From assembly GCA_029564595.1 (NCBI GenBank), contig JAKQPS010000075.1, forward strand, positions 1 through 37,526: a DNA stretch of 37,526 bases. The letters run 5' to 3'. This document shows, piece after piece, positions 16,511 to 24,489 of the stretch; the first letter of the stretch is position 1, and every line of letters starts with the position of its first letter. The notes under the pieces are model-generated. The model saw only the letters and a list, made by a program, of their open reading frames with translations. It was not told where the DNA came from and did no database searches. Origin of the DNA: a bacterium (GTDB lineage Bacteria; UBP15; UBA6099). The position numbers and the translations under genes are program-made.

Positions 16511-17602
16511 ATGAGCGACAGGAAACTGAAAGTCGGACTCATCGGCTGCGGAAGGTTCGCTGAGCCGGGGCATGCGGTCTATTACAAAGTGAATCCGAGG
16601 TGCGAGTTCGCGGCGGTGTGCGACTCGAACATAGACGCGGCCAAGGCGCTCGCGCGCAAGTACGGCGTCCCCCGCGCGTTCGACGACGCCGAGAGGATGC
16701 TCGACGAGTCCGCGCTGGACGCCGTCAGCGTTTGCACTCCAACATTCACTCACGCCGCGCTCGTCGAAGCGGCAGCCTCCAGAGGCGTCCACGTGCTTTG
16801 CGAAAAACCGTTCTCCGCGTCCGTCGACGACGCCCGCCGCATGATATCCGCCTGCGAAAACAACAACGTCCGCCTCCACGTCGGCTTCCACATGCGGTAC
16901 GACCGCGGGCTGATCCGGACAAGAGACCTCATCGCCGACAAGACGTACGGCGACTGCTTTCACGCCGAGTTCAGATGGCGCGGCCTGACCACCATGGGCA
17001 ATGTGCCGATTGTCAATAAAGGCCTGAGTCTCGCGAAACTACTCGGCTTCTCGACGGAGAAATTCAGTCCCGACTGGCGGCTGCGGGATCCGAGGATTCC
17101 CGGCGGCGTCCTTGAAGTCTTCTGCCACCTGATAGATTTGGCGTTATGGATTTTCGGCGAGCCGGACAAGGTGGAGGGCCACGCCCGCGCGGTGTCCCCC
17201 GACGCCGAAAAACCGGAGCTTGCGGTCGCCCTCTTCAAATACGACTCCGGCCCTTCAGTTTACCTGACGATGAGCAGCAGGACCCTCTCCCTGTGGGAAT
17301 CTCACGAGGGCCGTTTCAGCATGACCGGAGGAAATTTGTCCTACGACACCAACTCGCAGAAACAAGCGGGGATGCCGGCCAGAGTGACTGTGGAGACAGA
17401 TTCCGGGCTGATGGGGACGCGGCGCTCGCTGCCGCCGTCTCTCGACTCGCGCCCGGCCCACAACCTGCCTCACTACCACAAGATAGACAACTTCATACTC
17501 GACGCCCTCGGCGAACTGCCTGACGAAGAGGACAGGCTGGTCGCCAGAGGAAAAGACGGGCTGGCCGTGGACGCTATTATAAGGGAAATAATGGAAGGCT
17601 GA
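16511..17602 (+). CDS. Gfo/Idh/MocA-family oxidoreductase
   Basis: 363 residues; ATG at 16511 directly after GGAGGCGCGA. The N-terminal Rossmann domain has GLIGCGRFAEPGH (9-21); CEKPFSAS (97-104) is the conserved E-K-P motif, with the catalytic-type lysine; LHVGFHMRYD follows; HLIDLALWIFGEPDKV is the family's C-terminal-domain segment. These enzymes oxidise or reduce sugars, inositols or related polyols with NAD(P). As the third gene of the 14359-17602 operon it probably handles a sugar-acid or cyclitol intermediate; the exact substrate cannot be read from sequence. Confidence 0.88.
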   Translation: MSDRKLKVGLIGCGRFAEPGHAVYYKVNPRCEFAAVCDSNIDAAKALARKYGVPRAFDDAERMLDESALDAVSVCTPTFTHAALVEAAASRGVHVLCEKPFSASVDDARRMISACENNNVRLHVGFHMRYDRGLIRTRDLIADKTYGDCFHAEFRWRGLTTMGNVPIVNKGLSLAKLLGFSTEKFSPDWRLRDPRIPGGVLEVFCHLIDLALWIFGEPDKVEGHARAVSPDAEKPELAVALFKYDSGPSVYLTMSSRTLSLWESHEGRFSMTGGNLSYDTNSQKQAGMPARVTVETDSGLMGTRRSLPPSLDSRPAHNLPHYHKIDNFILDALGELPDEEDRLVARGKDGLAVDAIIREIMEG

Positions 17603-17615
17603 GAAAGGCCGGGCG

Positions 17616-18866
17616 CTAATCCGCCGCCGCGCTTTCTCCCGCCAGATATCCAGTCGAAAACGCCGCCTGAAGATTGAACCCGCCCGTCGGGCCGTCTATG
17701 TCGAGAAGTTCCCCGCACACAAACAGGCCGCGGACAATCCGCGACTCCATAGTCCTCGGGTTTATCTCGGCAAGCGCAACGCCTCCGGCGGTGACGATGG
17801 CCTCTTCTATCGGGCGCGCGCCTTTCACCTCGAACCTCATCCCGGTCAGTTGCGCCTGAATGGCGTCGCGTTGCTCTTTAGTCACCTGAGACGCCTTGCG
17901 CTCCAGAGCGACGCCCGACAGCCGCAGCGCCACCGGGACGGCCCTTTTCGGCAGCATCGTTTCAAGAGCCTTGCGGACGCTGCCCGCGCCCGCCGCCTCG
18001 AACTCCCTCAGCAGCCTCGCCCGCACCTGCTCCGGAGACATCGCGGGCTTGAAATTTACCACAAGCTCCATCCGCTCCCTCGGCTTCTTTCCGGCCGCTA
18101 TCTTTCCCATGTCCAGAATTATCGGCCCGGTGGCCCCGAACGGAGTGAACATCATATCGCCGAATAGCTCTTTGACAACCACCCCGCCGGACGTCAGCGC
18201 GGCAGAGGCGTTTTTCAGGGACAGCGGAGACAGCGCGGGATGCGCGTCCCCGGCCAACTCGATAGGCGCGAGCGCGGGAACCGGAGGGACGACCGTATGG
18301 CCCAGTTCGCGCGCGAGACGGTATCCGTCCCCCGTCGAGCCGGTGCCCGGATATGACATCCCGCCCGTCGCAGCTATCGCCGCGTCCGCCTCGAAAACCA
18401 CCCTCGAACCGTCCGGGCCGACCGCCTCCGCGCTCGCGACGCGCCCCCCCTCGACCCCGATCCTCTCCACCCTGAACCCCGTCATCAGCTTGGCCCCGTT
18501 GTCCGCCGCCAGCCCCGCCAGCGCGTCCACCACATCCAGCGCCCTGTCCGATTCCGGAAAATATCTCTTGCCTCGCTCCTCCTTCACCCTCACTCCCCGC
18601 GATTCGAGAATTGCGATGATATCCTCCGAATAGAACCTTCCGAAAGCGCTGTGGAGGAAACGGCCGTTCGCCCCGAACGCCTCTATCGCGTGCGCCACAT
18701 CGTGGCCCGTGGTGAAATTGCAACGGCCTTTGCCGGTGATGGCGAGCTTGCGGGCCGGGCGCTCCATTCGCTCGATGACAAGCGTGTCCGCGCCAAGTTC
18801 CGCCGCCCGCGCCGCCGCAATCAGCCCGGAGGCTCCGCCGCCTATCACCATTATTCTTCTTCCCAA
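17616..18866 (-). CDS. HI0933-family FAD-dependent oxidoreductase (BaiN/YhiN-like)
   Basis: 416 residues. TTG start at 18866 with GGAG eight nt upstream, giving MGRRIMVIGGGASG, which places the dinucleotide-binding loop (GGGASG, 9-14) as in relatives. Other family motifs: ITGKGRCNFT (43-52), AATGGMSYPGTGSTGDGY and, near the end, GLFVCGELLDIDGPTGGFNLQAAFSTGYLAGE. HI0933-like flavoproteins are soluble FAD enzymes; one gut member (BaiN) reduces bile-acid intermediates, most have no known substrate. It is transcribed towards the Gfo/Idh/MocA gene, with only 13 nt between their stops. Confidence 0.92.
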   Translation of the reverse strand: MGRRIMVIGGGASGLIAAARAAELGADTLVIERMERPARKLAITGKGRCNFTTGHDVAHAIEAFGANGRFLHSAFGRFYSEDIIAILESRGVRVKEERGKRYFPESDRALDVVDALAGLAADNGAKLMTGFRVERIGVEGGRVASAEAVGPDGSRVVFEADAAIAATGGMSYPGTGSTGDGYRLARELGHTVVPPVPALAPIELAGDAHPALSPLSLKNASAALTSGGVVVKELFGDMMFTPFGATGPIILDMGKIAAGKKPRERMELVVNFKPAMSPEQVRARLLREFEAAGAGSVRKALETMLPKRAVPVALRLSGVALERKASQVTKEQRDAIQAQLTGMRFEVKGARPIEEAIVTAGGVALAEINPRTMESRIVRGLFVCGELLDIDGPTGGFNLQAAFSTGYLAGESAAAD

Positions 18867-18968
18867 AACATCCGCTCCGCGCCGCGTTCCGCGCGCGCAT
18901 CCTTTCGATAATCTAACGCCGCGCGCCGAAATATGGAATAGCCGCGCGATATCGCGCTCCTCTCAGGC

Positions 18969-18974
18969 TATAAT
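18969..18974 (+). promoter_or_regulatory. -10 element for tlyA
   Basis: TATAAT about 45 nt before the TTG start at 19020. No convincing -35 is present at the usual spacing. Confidence 0.35.
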
Positions 18975-19019
18975 TATCAAGCTTCCGCCCTCCGGCGGAG
19001 ACAGAGGAACGGGGCCGCG

Positions 19020-19835
19020 TTGGAAAAGAAACGGTTGGACATATTGCTGGTCGAGCGAGGGCTTGCCCCGACGCGGGAGAAAGCCCGCGCTATCATCATG
19101 GCCGGCGAGGCCCTCGTGAACGACTCCCCGGCGACCAAACCCGGAACCTCCTACCCGGTGGAAGCCGAGATAAGGCTGCGCGGGACAATCCGCAAATACG
19201 TCAGCCGGGGCGGACACAAGCTCGAAGGAGCGCTCGACGCCATGCGCTTCGACCCTTCAGGGTTGGACGTCATAGACATCGGAGCTTCCACCGGCGGGTT
19301 CACCGACTGCCTGCTTCAACGAGGCGCTCGCTCCGTCCACGCGGTGGACGTCGGATACGGTCAACTCGCTCTCAGCCTCAGGAACGACCCCAGAGTGACC
19401 GTCATCGAGCGCGTCAACGCCCGCAACCTCGACCCGGCGGATTTTCCTTTTAAATTCGACCTTGCCGTCATCGACGCGTCGTTCATATCGCTGTTAAAAA
19501 TCCTTCCGGCGGCGCAAGGATTGCTAAAAAGCAACGGAGCCGCCCTTGCCCTTGTCAAGCCCCAGTTCGAGGCGGGCCGAGAGCGCGCCGGCAAAGGCGT
19601 CGTCCGCCGCCCCGAAACCCACATCGAGATTCTCAAAGAAACCATAGCCGGCGCCGATGCCCTCGGATTCCATGCCGCCGCCCTCTGCCACTCCCCCCTG
19701 CCCGGCCCGAAAGGAAACATCGAGTTCTTCGCCCTTCTTAAGACAGACGGCCCAGCCGGTTTCTCTCCCGACATCGTCTCCGTCGTCTCCGCCGCACATT
19801 CCGCTCTGGCAGCCCCGGTTTCAGTTGACACTTAA
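19020..19835 (+). CDS. tlyA: TlyA-family rRNA methyltransferase
   Basis: 271 residues. TTG start at 19020, after AGAGGAAC. S4 RNA-binding domain at 4-~65 (RLDILLVERGLAPTREKARAIIMAGEALVN), KYVSRGGHKLEGAL linker, then a FtsJ-like SAM methyltransferase domain with VIDIGASTGGFTDCLLQRGA (motif I), VDVGYGQL and VKPQFEAGRE. Length and order match TlyA (2'-O-methylation of 16S and 23S rRNA in mycobacteria; also labelled hemolysin A). The stop is 261 nt before the transposase-like gene. Confidence 0.92.
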   Translation: MEKKRLDILLVERGLAPTREKARAIIMAGEALVNDSPATKPGTSYPVEAEIRLRGTIRKYVSRGGHKLEGALDAMRFDPSGLDVIDIGASTGGFTDCLLQRGARSVHAVDVGYGQLALSLRNDPRVTVIERVNARNLDPADFPFKFDLAVIDASFISLLKILPAAQGLLKSNGAALALVKPQFEAGRERAGKGVVRRPETHIEILKETIAGADALGFHAAALCHSPLPGPKGNIEFFALLKTDGPAGFSPDIVSVVSAAHSALAAPVSVDT

Positions 19836-19860
19836 ATCATAATTATTATAATTGACTGTC

Positions 19861-19945
19861 CGCTCCTTCAGGAAACCCCGAAGGAGCGAAGCCAATCAGA
19901 TCGACCATTCCGCCGGGGCAAGCCGCGCCCGGAACTTCCGGCGGA
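19861..19945. repeat. Two hairpins upstream of the RAYT-like gene
   Basis: CGCTCCTTC (19861-19869) pairs perfectly with GAAGGAGCG (19880-19888) around a 10-nt loop. TCCGCCGG (19909-19916) pairs perfectly with CCGGCGGA (19938-19945). Paired hairpins beside a REP-associated transposase gene recall REP/BIME elements, the known substrates of that family. The first may also serve as the tlyA terminator, though no T-tract follows. Confidence 0.4.
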
Positions 19946-20096
19946 TTTGTCTTTAAAAAACATGCCGACAGCCGCGCGGACGGGCCGACTGCCCGTTTCC
20001 GAATCCTCGGGGCGCATAATCAGGACACAACTGCGGCGCTCGGCTATCTTCGCTTCGCCGCCTTTAATCGGGCCGCATCTTTGGGAGGTCAGCCTT

Positions 20097-21032
20097 ATGC
20101 CCAGACCGTCGAGAATTGAATTCCCCGGCGCTCTTTACTTCGTTTCTGCCCGCTCCATGCCGGACCAGCCTCTTTTTCAGGACAACATCGACCGCCGCCG
20201 ATTCCTTGAAATCATCGACGCCGCGCTAAAAAGATACACACTATCCCTGCATGCTTACGTTCTTCTGGACGACGGATACCGGCTGCTGCTCGAAACCCCT
20301 CTCGGAAATCTCACCAAAGCCATGCAGTACGTCAACAGCCACTACACCGCTTATGCCAACACCCGCCGCAAGAGGACTGCTCAGGTTTTCAAAGGCCGCT
20401 ACACCAGTTCTCTGATCGATAAAGATCGATACCTTCTTAAACTCGTCCGCTACATACACTACCTTCCGACGCACCTGAAACTCTCCCGGACGCCGGAATC
20501 ATACCAATGGAGCAGCCACCAAGCATACACGCGCGGCGCGGCCCAGCCCCCGTCAGTATCCGCCAATGACGCGCTCTCATGCTTCGGGGGAGACCGCGAC
20601 AGGAAAATTCGAAGGTTTCAGGAATACGTGGCGGCGGCGGCGGGAATCAACATGCAGGCGATGACAGTTTTATTGAAAAAGTCGCGAACTCTGGGAAACG
20701 TGGATTTCGAAGAAAAAGCCGTCCAAGCCGCCCAGACGCCGCCCGTAAAAATCCTCCCTGATACGATTATTGATATGACCGCCGAGTTTTTTAAAGTGGA
20801 AAAGCAGTCGATTCTGGACAATAAAACCAAGCCTAACTACCCCCGGAACGCGGCGATTTTCCTTTGCAGAAACATGACAGACACCCCTCTGGATTGTCTG
20901 GGCGACATGTTCGGCGTCGGGCCATCCTCAGTGTGCAACACCGCAAAACGAGTAGACGCTCATCGGCGCGGGGAGGAATCCCTCGCCCGCACACTTGGCG
21001 AACTGGAAAAATCGATAAGAGCGCGCGCATAA
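20097..21032 (+). CDS. REP-associated-transposase-like protein with DnaA-like C-terminus
   Basis: 311 residues from the ATG at 20097, after GGGAGG; the frame extends upstream but without a good start. Residues 1-~145 align with Y1 transposases of the RAYT type (MPRPSRIEFPGALYFVSAR, LHAYVLLDDGYRLLLETP, AMQYVNSHYTAY, FKGRY, YIHYLP...PESYQWSSHQAY). The canonical 'MPNHxHLL' HUH site reads LDDGYRLL (57-64), so both metal-binding histidines are gone, while the candidate nucleophile Tyr83 is kept. Residues ~221-290 resemble DnaA domain IV (TAEFFKVEKQSIL, PRNAAIFLCRNMTDTPLDCLGDMFGVGPSSVCNTAKRV). It probably binds DNA without cutting it. It lies next to rpmH, where dnaA often sits. Confidence 0.8.
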   Translation: MPRPSRIEFPGALYFVSARSMPDQPLFQDNIDRRRFLEIIDAALKRYTLSLHAYVLLDDGYRLLLETPLGNLTKAMQYVNSHYTAYANTRRKRTAQVFKGRYTSSLIDKDRYLLKLVRYIHYLPTHLKLSRTPESYQWSSHQAYTRGAAQPPSVSANDALSCFGGDRDRKIRRFQEYVAAAAGINMQAMTVLLKKSRTLGNVDFEEKAVQAAQTPPVKILPDTIIDMTAEFFKVEKQSILDNKTKPNYPRNAAIFLCRNMTDTPLDCLGDMFGVGPSSVCNTAKRVDAHRRGEESLARTLGELEKSIRARA

Positions 21033-21083
21033 CATTTAGTCGGCGGCCCCGTCAAAACGCCCTTGAAAAACAACTAAACTCCC

Positions 21084-21114
21084 GCCGGGGCCGGTTCGAG
21101 CCGGATTCCCCGGC
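21084..21114. other. Nested GC-rich hairpin after the RAYT-like gene
   Basis: GCCGGGG (21084-21090) pairs with CCCCGGC (21108-21114), enclosing CCGG (21091-21094) and CCGG (21101-21104). No T-tract follows, so it is a weak terminator candidate. A further hairpin, AATCCGC-gagc-GCGGATT, is at 21174-21191. A TATAAA at 21204-21209 may be the -10 of the rpmH operon but lacks a matching -35. Confidence 0.3.
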
Positions 21115-21310
21115 TTCTCTGCCAAGATTCCCTATGGGTTGAATAATAAAAAAGCTTGTGTTAATATATTCGGAATCCGCGAGCGCGGATTGGCTGTATG
21201 CTGTATAAATAATAGCTATGAAACACCGCGCGGATTCGCCGGCGGCTCCGGCGGGTCCGTGTTAACGTTCATGGCAGGGCCGGACGAAGGCGGAGAAGAG
21301 GAGCATAGCA

Positions 21311-21445
21311 ATGAAAAGGACGTATCAGCCGCACAACAGACGCAGAAAACGCGTGCATGGCTTCAGAGCCAAAATGAAAACCAAAGCGGGACGAAGGGTT
21401 ATCAATGCCCGGCGCAAAAAAGGGCGCAAACGGCTCACAGTCTGA
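21311..21445 (+). CDS. rpmH: 50S ribosomal protein L34
   Basis: 44 residues, starting [18 protein letters not shown] and ending [11 protein letters not shown], the almost invariant L34 sequence (normal length 44-46). A GGAG site lies 11 nt before the ATG. It is the first gene of the rpmH-rnpA-yidD-yidC-khpB cluster. Its last 41 nt overlap the start of rnpA in another frame. Confidence 0.97.
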   Translation: MKRTYQPHNRRRKRVHGFRAKMKTKAGRRVINARRKKGRKRLTV

Positions 21446-21782
21446 CCGGCGCGCGCCCCGGAAATCTGTCAGCGGTCGCGGTGATATTTCCGCCCTTTTC
21501 CGTTCGGGCGCGAGAGCTTCCGGCGAAACCCTGACGCTCATTTACCGTCCGGGGCCTTCTTCAGGCAGATGTTCCGTTTTCGTTCCGGTGAGACTCGGCG
21601 GCCCAGTCGCGCGCAACCGCGCCAGACGGGTTCTGTCCGAACACATCCGAGTCAACCCGCACCCGGCAATGAACGGCATAGACTTAATTGTTCTGTTGAA
21701 AAAATCCGCCGATCGCGCCGCGCTGGAAAAAGCCAAAGCCGAAATCAGGCCGCTGCTCGACCGGATTCACAAGGATAATTAG
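21405..21782 (+). CDS. rnpA: Ribonuclease P protein component
   Basis: 125 residues. It shows the family core: [27 protein letters not shown] (the N-terminal 'F..vfr.G.r' region), then [15 protein letters not shown] (about 67-81, the RNR signature that contacts RNase P RNA) and DLIVLLKK. The only ATG, GTG or TTG in this frame upstream of the conserved core is the ATG at 21405, which lies inside rpmH, so the genes overlap by 41 nt. The protein assists the catalytic RNA in tRNA 5' maturation. The stop overlaps the GTG of yidD by one base. Confidence 0.93.
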   Translation: MPGAKKGANGSQSDRRAPRKSVSGRGDISALFRSGARASGETLTLIYRPGPSSGRCSVFVPVRLGGPVARNRARRVLSEHIRVNPHPAMNGIDLIVLLKKSADRAALEKAKAEIRPLLDRIHKDN

Positions 21783-22045
21783 TGTTAGCCCGAATCGCAA
21801 TCTTCGTTCTGAAGATATATAAAAAGCGCATTTCGCCACTGCTTCCTCCGGCATGCAGATACACTCCCACATGCTCGGAATACGCGATGGACGCGCTACG
21901 CGAATACGGATTCATCCGAGGCGGCGCGATGGCCGCTTGGAGGCTCATCCGTTGCAACCCCTTCGCCCGCGGCGGCTATGACCCGGTTCCGCCCCGCGCG
22001 GCCTGCGACAAAGAACTAACAAATCCCGACAAGGCGGCTATATAA
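21782..22045 (+). CDS. yidD: Membrane protein insertion efficiency factor YidD
   Basis: 87 residues from a GTG at 21782 that shares one base with the rnpA stop; AAGGA lies seven nt upstream. The diagnostic sequence is complete: YKKRISPLLPPACRYTPTCSEYAMDALREYG...RLIRCNPFARGGYDPVP. YidD is a small amphipathic inner-membrane-associated protein that supports YidC-dependent insertion. Its position between rnpA and yidC is the classical one. Confidence 0.96.
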   Translation: MLARIAIFVLKIYKKRISPLLPPACRYTPTCSEYAMDALREYGFIRGGAMAAWRLIRCNPFARGGYDPVPPRAACDKELTNPDKAAI

Positions 22046-22046
22046 A

Positions 22047-23015
22047 GTGGACCTCCTATCAGACATCTTTCTTCGTTTTCTTGATTTCTCCCACCAATTC
22101 ACACGCAATTACGGCTGGGATATCATCCTGCTCACATTCATTATCAGGTTAATTCTTCTCCCCCTCACGTTCAGCGGGTTGCGCGGCATGAAAGCCATGC
22201 AACAGGCTCAGCCGCGCGTCAAAGAACTCCAGACCAAATACAAAGACGACAAAGAAAAGCTCAACAAAGAGCTTATGGCCCTATACAAAGAGGTCGGCTT
22301 CAACCCGATAAGCGGCTGTCTGCCGATGGTTCTTCAAATTCCCATCTTTATCATGCTCTATCAGGTTCTGCGACTGCCCGAAAAAAACGGCTTCATCCTC
22401 GTCAATGAATCCTTCTACGGCCTCGACCTCACCACTGCCGCCATAACCAAACTCTCCAACGATTTCCTAGCCAACCTTCACACCGTTATGCCCGGCATGA
22501 TCGACCTCAGCTTCCTCGGCATCGGATTCCTCAGGGACACCTACCTCTACGCTCCCGCCCTCATCCTCGTGGCGGTCATGGCCGTGACGACTATCATGCA
22601 GCAGAAGATGATGACCATAGACCCGTCGCAGAAGACGACCATGATCATGATGAATTTGATGATCATATATTTCGCCTTCCTCATGCCAACGGGCGTTCTC
22701 CTTTACTGGGGCGTCTCCAACCTCCTTCAGTTCGCCCAACAGGCCGTCACCCGCACTCCAGCCAAGAACGTGACGGACACCAAGAAAGCTTCCGAAAAAG
22801 CCAAGACCTCCCGATCCGACAAAAAAACCGACTCTCCACCGGATAGTATTAAGAAGGAAAAATCCGGAGACGGCGACTCAAAGAAATCCAGTCCGGCAAA
22901 AACCGCCTCCGCCTCGAAAACGGCGGAACCAAAGTCCGGCGGCTCACAGAAAAAGAACTATCCGGCGCAGAAAAGCGGCGGCTCGAAGAAAAGCAAGAAA
23001 AGAAAAAAGCGATAG
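22047..23015 (+). CDS. yidC: Membrane protein insertase YidC (short, Oxa1-like form)
   Basis: 322 residues from a GTG at 22047, one base after the yidD stop, with AAGGCGG upstream. The whole protein is the YidC/Oxa1 core: LLTFIIRLILLPLTF (first core helix with the groove arginine, Arg34), the cytoplasmic hairpin KAMQQAQPRVKELQTKYKDDKEKLNKELMALYKE (49-82), GCLPMVLQIPIFIMLYQVL, and the last helix LMPTGVLLYWGVSNLLQFAQQ. It lacks both the extra N-terminal helix and the large periplasmic P1 domain of proteobacterial YidC. The C-terminal ~75 residues are a lysine-rich tail, likely a ribosome-binding extension. Inserts and folds inner-membrane proteins. Confidence 0.95.
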   Translation: MDLLSDIFLRFLDFSHQFTRNYGWDIILLTFIIRLILLPLTFSGLRGMKAMQQAQPRVKELQTKYKDDKEKLNKELMALYKEVGFNPISGCLPMVLQIPIFIMLYQVLRLPEKNGFILVNESFYGLDLTTAAITKLSNDFLANLHTVMPGMIDLSFLGIGFLRDTYLYAPALILVAVMAVTTIMQQKMMTIDPSQKTTMIMMNLMIIYFAFLMPTGVLLYWGVSNLLQFAQQAVTRTPAKNVTDTKKASEKAKTSRSDKKTDSPPDSIKKEKSGDGDSKKSSPAKTASASKTAEPKSGGSQKKNYPAQKSGGSKKSKKRKKR

Positions 23016-23097
23016 TCTTAAACCGACCGATTGAAACAGTCCGGCGAAGGCGGACTTGTCCGCCTCGCGCCGAAACCATATTCGACAGGTGATCCTC

Positions 23098-23817
23098 ATG
23101 AAAGAAGTCATTCAGGAAGGCCGCACGCGGGAAGAAGCCCTAAAAGCAGCGCTGGAAAAACTCGGCGCGGACGAAAACGACGTGTTCGTCGAGGTTCTCG
23201 AAACTCCCCGCGAGGGCCTGTTCGGGCTCATCGGCTCCCGCAACATCAAACTCCGCGTCGCCCTCGTCAACACGGCCCCGGAACCTGAAATCGAACCAGA
23301 CCCCAACCGTATCGCCTCCACCCTACCCGGCAGCCCCCGCGTCTTCTCCGACGACACCCCTGAAGACCAAGTCCGCGACTTCCTCGAAAAAGTCTTCAAA
23401 TGCCTCGAAGTCGAATGTGACATCGACGTGTGCGAAGGACAGAACGACATCTCGGTCGACATCACCGGCAAAGACGCCGGCGTCGTAATCGGCAAATTCG
23501 GCCAGACCCTCGACTCCCTTCAATTCATCACAAACGTCGTTATGACGAAAAAATTCGGCAACAAAAAGAAAGTCGTCATCAACGTCGGCGACTACAGGAA
23601 ACGCCGCGAGGAATCCGTCCATAAGATGGCGCGCTCCGTAGCCAGAAAAGTAATGAAAACCCACAAACCAGAAGCCCTCGCGCCCATGCCCCCTCAAGAC
23701 CGCCGCATCATCCATCTCGCTCTGGCCAACTACAAAAATATCGTCACCACCAGCGAAGGCACAGGCAAAAACCGCAAAGTCGTCATCTCCTTCAAAAGCG
23801 GCAGCCCGACTAGGTGA
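23098..23817 (+). CDS. khpB: KhpB/Jag RNA-binding protein
   Basis: 239 residues; ATG at 23098 with AGGTGAT seven nt upstream (an in-frame start at 23056 is less likely). Order: Jag-N domain (1-~50, TREEALKAALEKLGADENDVFVEVLETPREGLFGLIG), KH domain (about 95-165, GKDAGVVIGKFGQTLDSLQFITNVV, the G-x-x-G loop being IGKFG) and R3H domain (ESVHKMARSVARKV...PPQDRRIIHLALANYKNIVTTSEG). Jag/SpoIIIJ-associated proteins bind RNA, usually with KhpA, and affect cell-wall growth in Firmicutes. It follows yidC as in many bacteria; the expected mnmE is absent, with a 760-nt gap instead. Confidence 0.94.
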   Translation: MKEVIQEGRTREEALKAALEKLGADENDVFVEVLETPREGLFGLIGSRNIKLRVALVNTAPEPEIEPDPNRIASTLPGSPRVFSDDTPEDQVRDFLEKVFKCLEVECDIDVCEGQNDISVDITGKDAGVVIGKFGQTLDSLQFITNVVMTKKFGNKKKVVINVGDYRKRREESVHKMARSVARKVMKTHKPEALAPMPPQDRRIIHLALANYKNIVTTSEGTGKNRKVVISFKSGSPTR

Positions 23818-23943
23818 TTTTTCGCTCCGAAGGCATAATCTGACATCCGCTAAACAAGCAATGTCTGTTTGAGCATTCCACGCTCAGCCCAAATACTTCA
23901 TTAGCCCGGCTTTTTCTCGTGAAATTCGGGTTAGGATTCGGAA

Positions 23944-24064
23944 GCGATTTTTCAGAGCGGATGAAACGCGAGGCGCAAGACGCGTTTTTGCAGTGAATAG
24001 AACATACGATTCATGAACAAAAAAATGCGGCGGCAACGAAGCAGTTCGCCGCTATGAAAATCGC
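23944..24064. repeat. 120-nt imperfect palindrome
   Basis: Outer arms GCGATTTTTCAGAGCGG (23944-23960) and CCGCTATGAAAATCGC (24049-24064) pair with one bulge and one mismatch. Inside, GCGTTTTTGCAGTGAAT and the ATTCATGAACAAAAAAATGCG region form a second imperfect hairpin around 24004. It lies in the gene-free stretch 23818-24455 after khpB. Word content is shared with 4085-4256. No protein is encoded. Likely a dispersed repeat, or a structured RNA if transcribed. Confidence 0.5.
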
Positions 24065-24065
24065 C

Positions 24066-24124
24066 CCGGTTCGTCGCTTCTATCGACGAATCCGGGTTGA
24101 ATCAGGGGCGGGGTTGCCCCGCCC
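24066..24124. repeat. Two further hairpins next to the palindrome
   Basis: CCGGTTCGTCG (24066-24076) pairs with CGACGAATCCGG (24084-24095) with one bulge. GGGCGGGG (24106-24113) pairs perfectly with CCCCGCCC (24117-24124) around TTG. The second is related to 306-329. From 24125 to 24455 I see only A-rich sequence with no supported gene. Confidence 0.4.
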
Positions 24125-24455
24125 AAAATTGTCGCTGCTATTGCGCGCGGAAAGCACCCCCTACCGAACAAAAAAAGAAATGCGCCGCCCCCAAATATTT
24201 TACTAATGAGCAATGTTCAACAAAACCGGCTGTCAAACGTTTTTTTAGGAGCGCGGAAGCTTGTTTTCACATAGCAAAAAAAACTTTCCCGCAACCCCGT
24301 GAAACTATTCAAGCAGGGCCACGAGACATTGTGTTTCCATCAAAAAGCGAGGTCGGCAAAACAGCCGGGAGCCGCTCCGCAATCTGGCGTTTTCCCCTCC
24401 GCGAACCGCGCCCGGATTCCGCCTCAAAACAAGAAAAAAACAAAGCAGAAAAGAT

Positions 24456-24484
24456 TTGACACCCCCAACCCCCCGTGCTAACAT
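24456..24484 (+). promoter_or_regulatory. purA promoter
   Basis: TTGACA (24456-24461), a 17-nt spacer and TAACAT (24479-24484). Predicted transcription start near 24490-24492, giving a leader of about 87 nt to the purA ATG. Confidence 0.65.
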
Positions 24485-24489
24485 TTGTT

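Noticed and set aside
21033-21310. Possible replication origin next to rpmH
   Set aside because: No DnaA-box cluster (TTATCCACA-like) seen, and no dnaA gene nearby; gene order alone is not enough.
21139-21534. 131-codon frame covering rpmH
   Set aside because: It is in a different frame from the unmistakable L34 gene and has no family features.
24097-24459. 120-codon open frame upstream of purA
   Set aside because: Biased, low-complexity composition, no ribosome site, overlaps hairpin repeats and the purA promoter.
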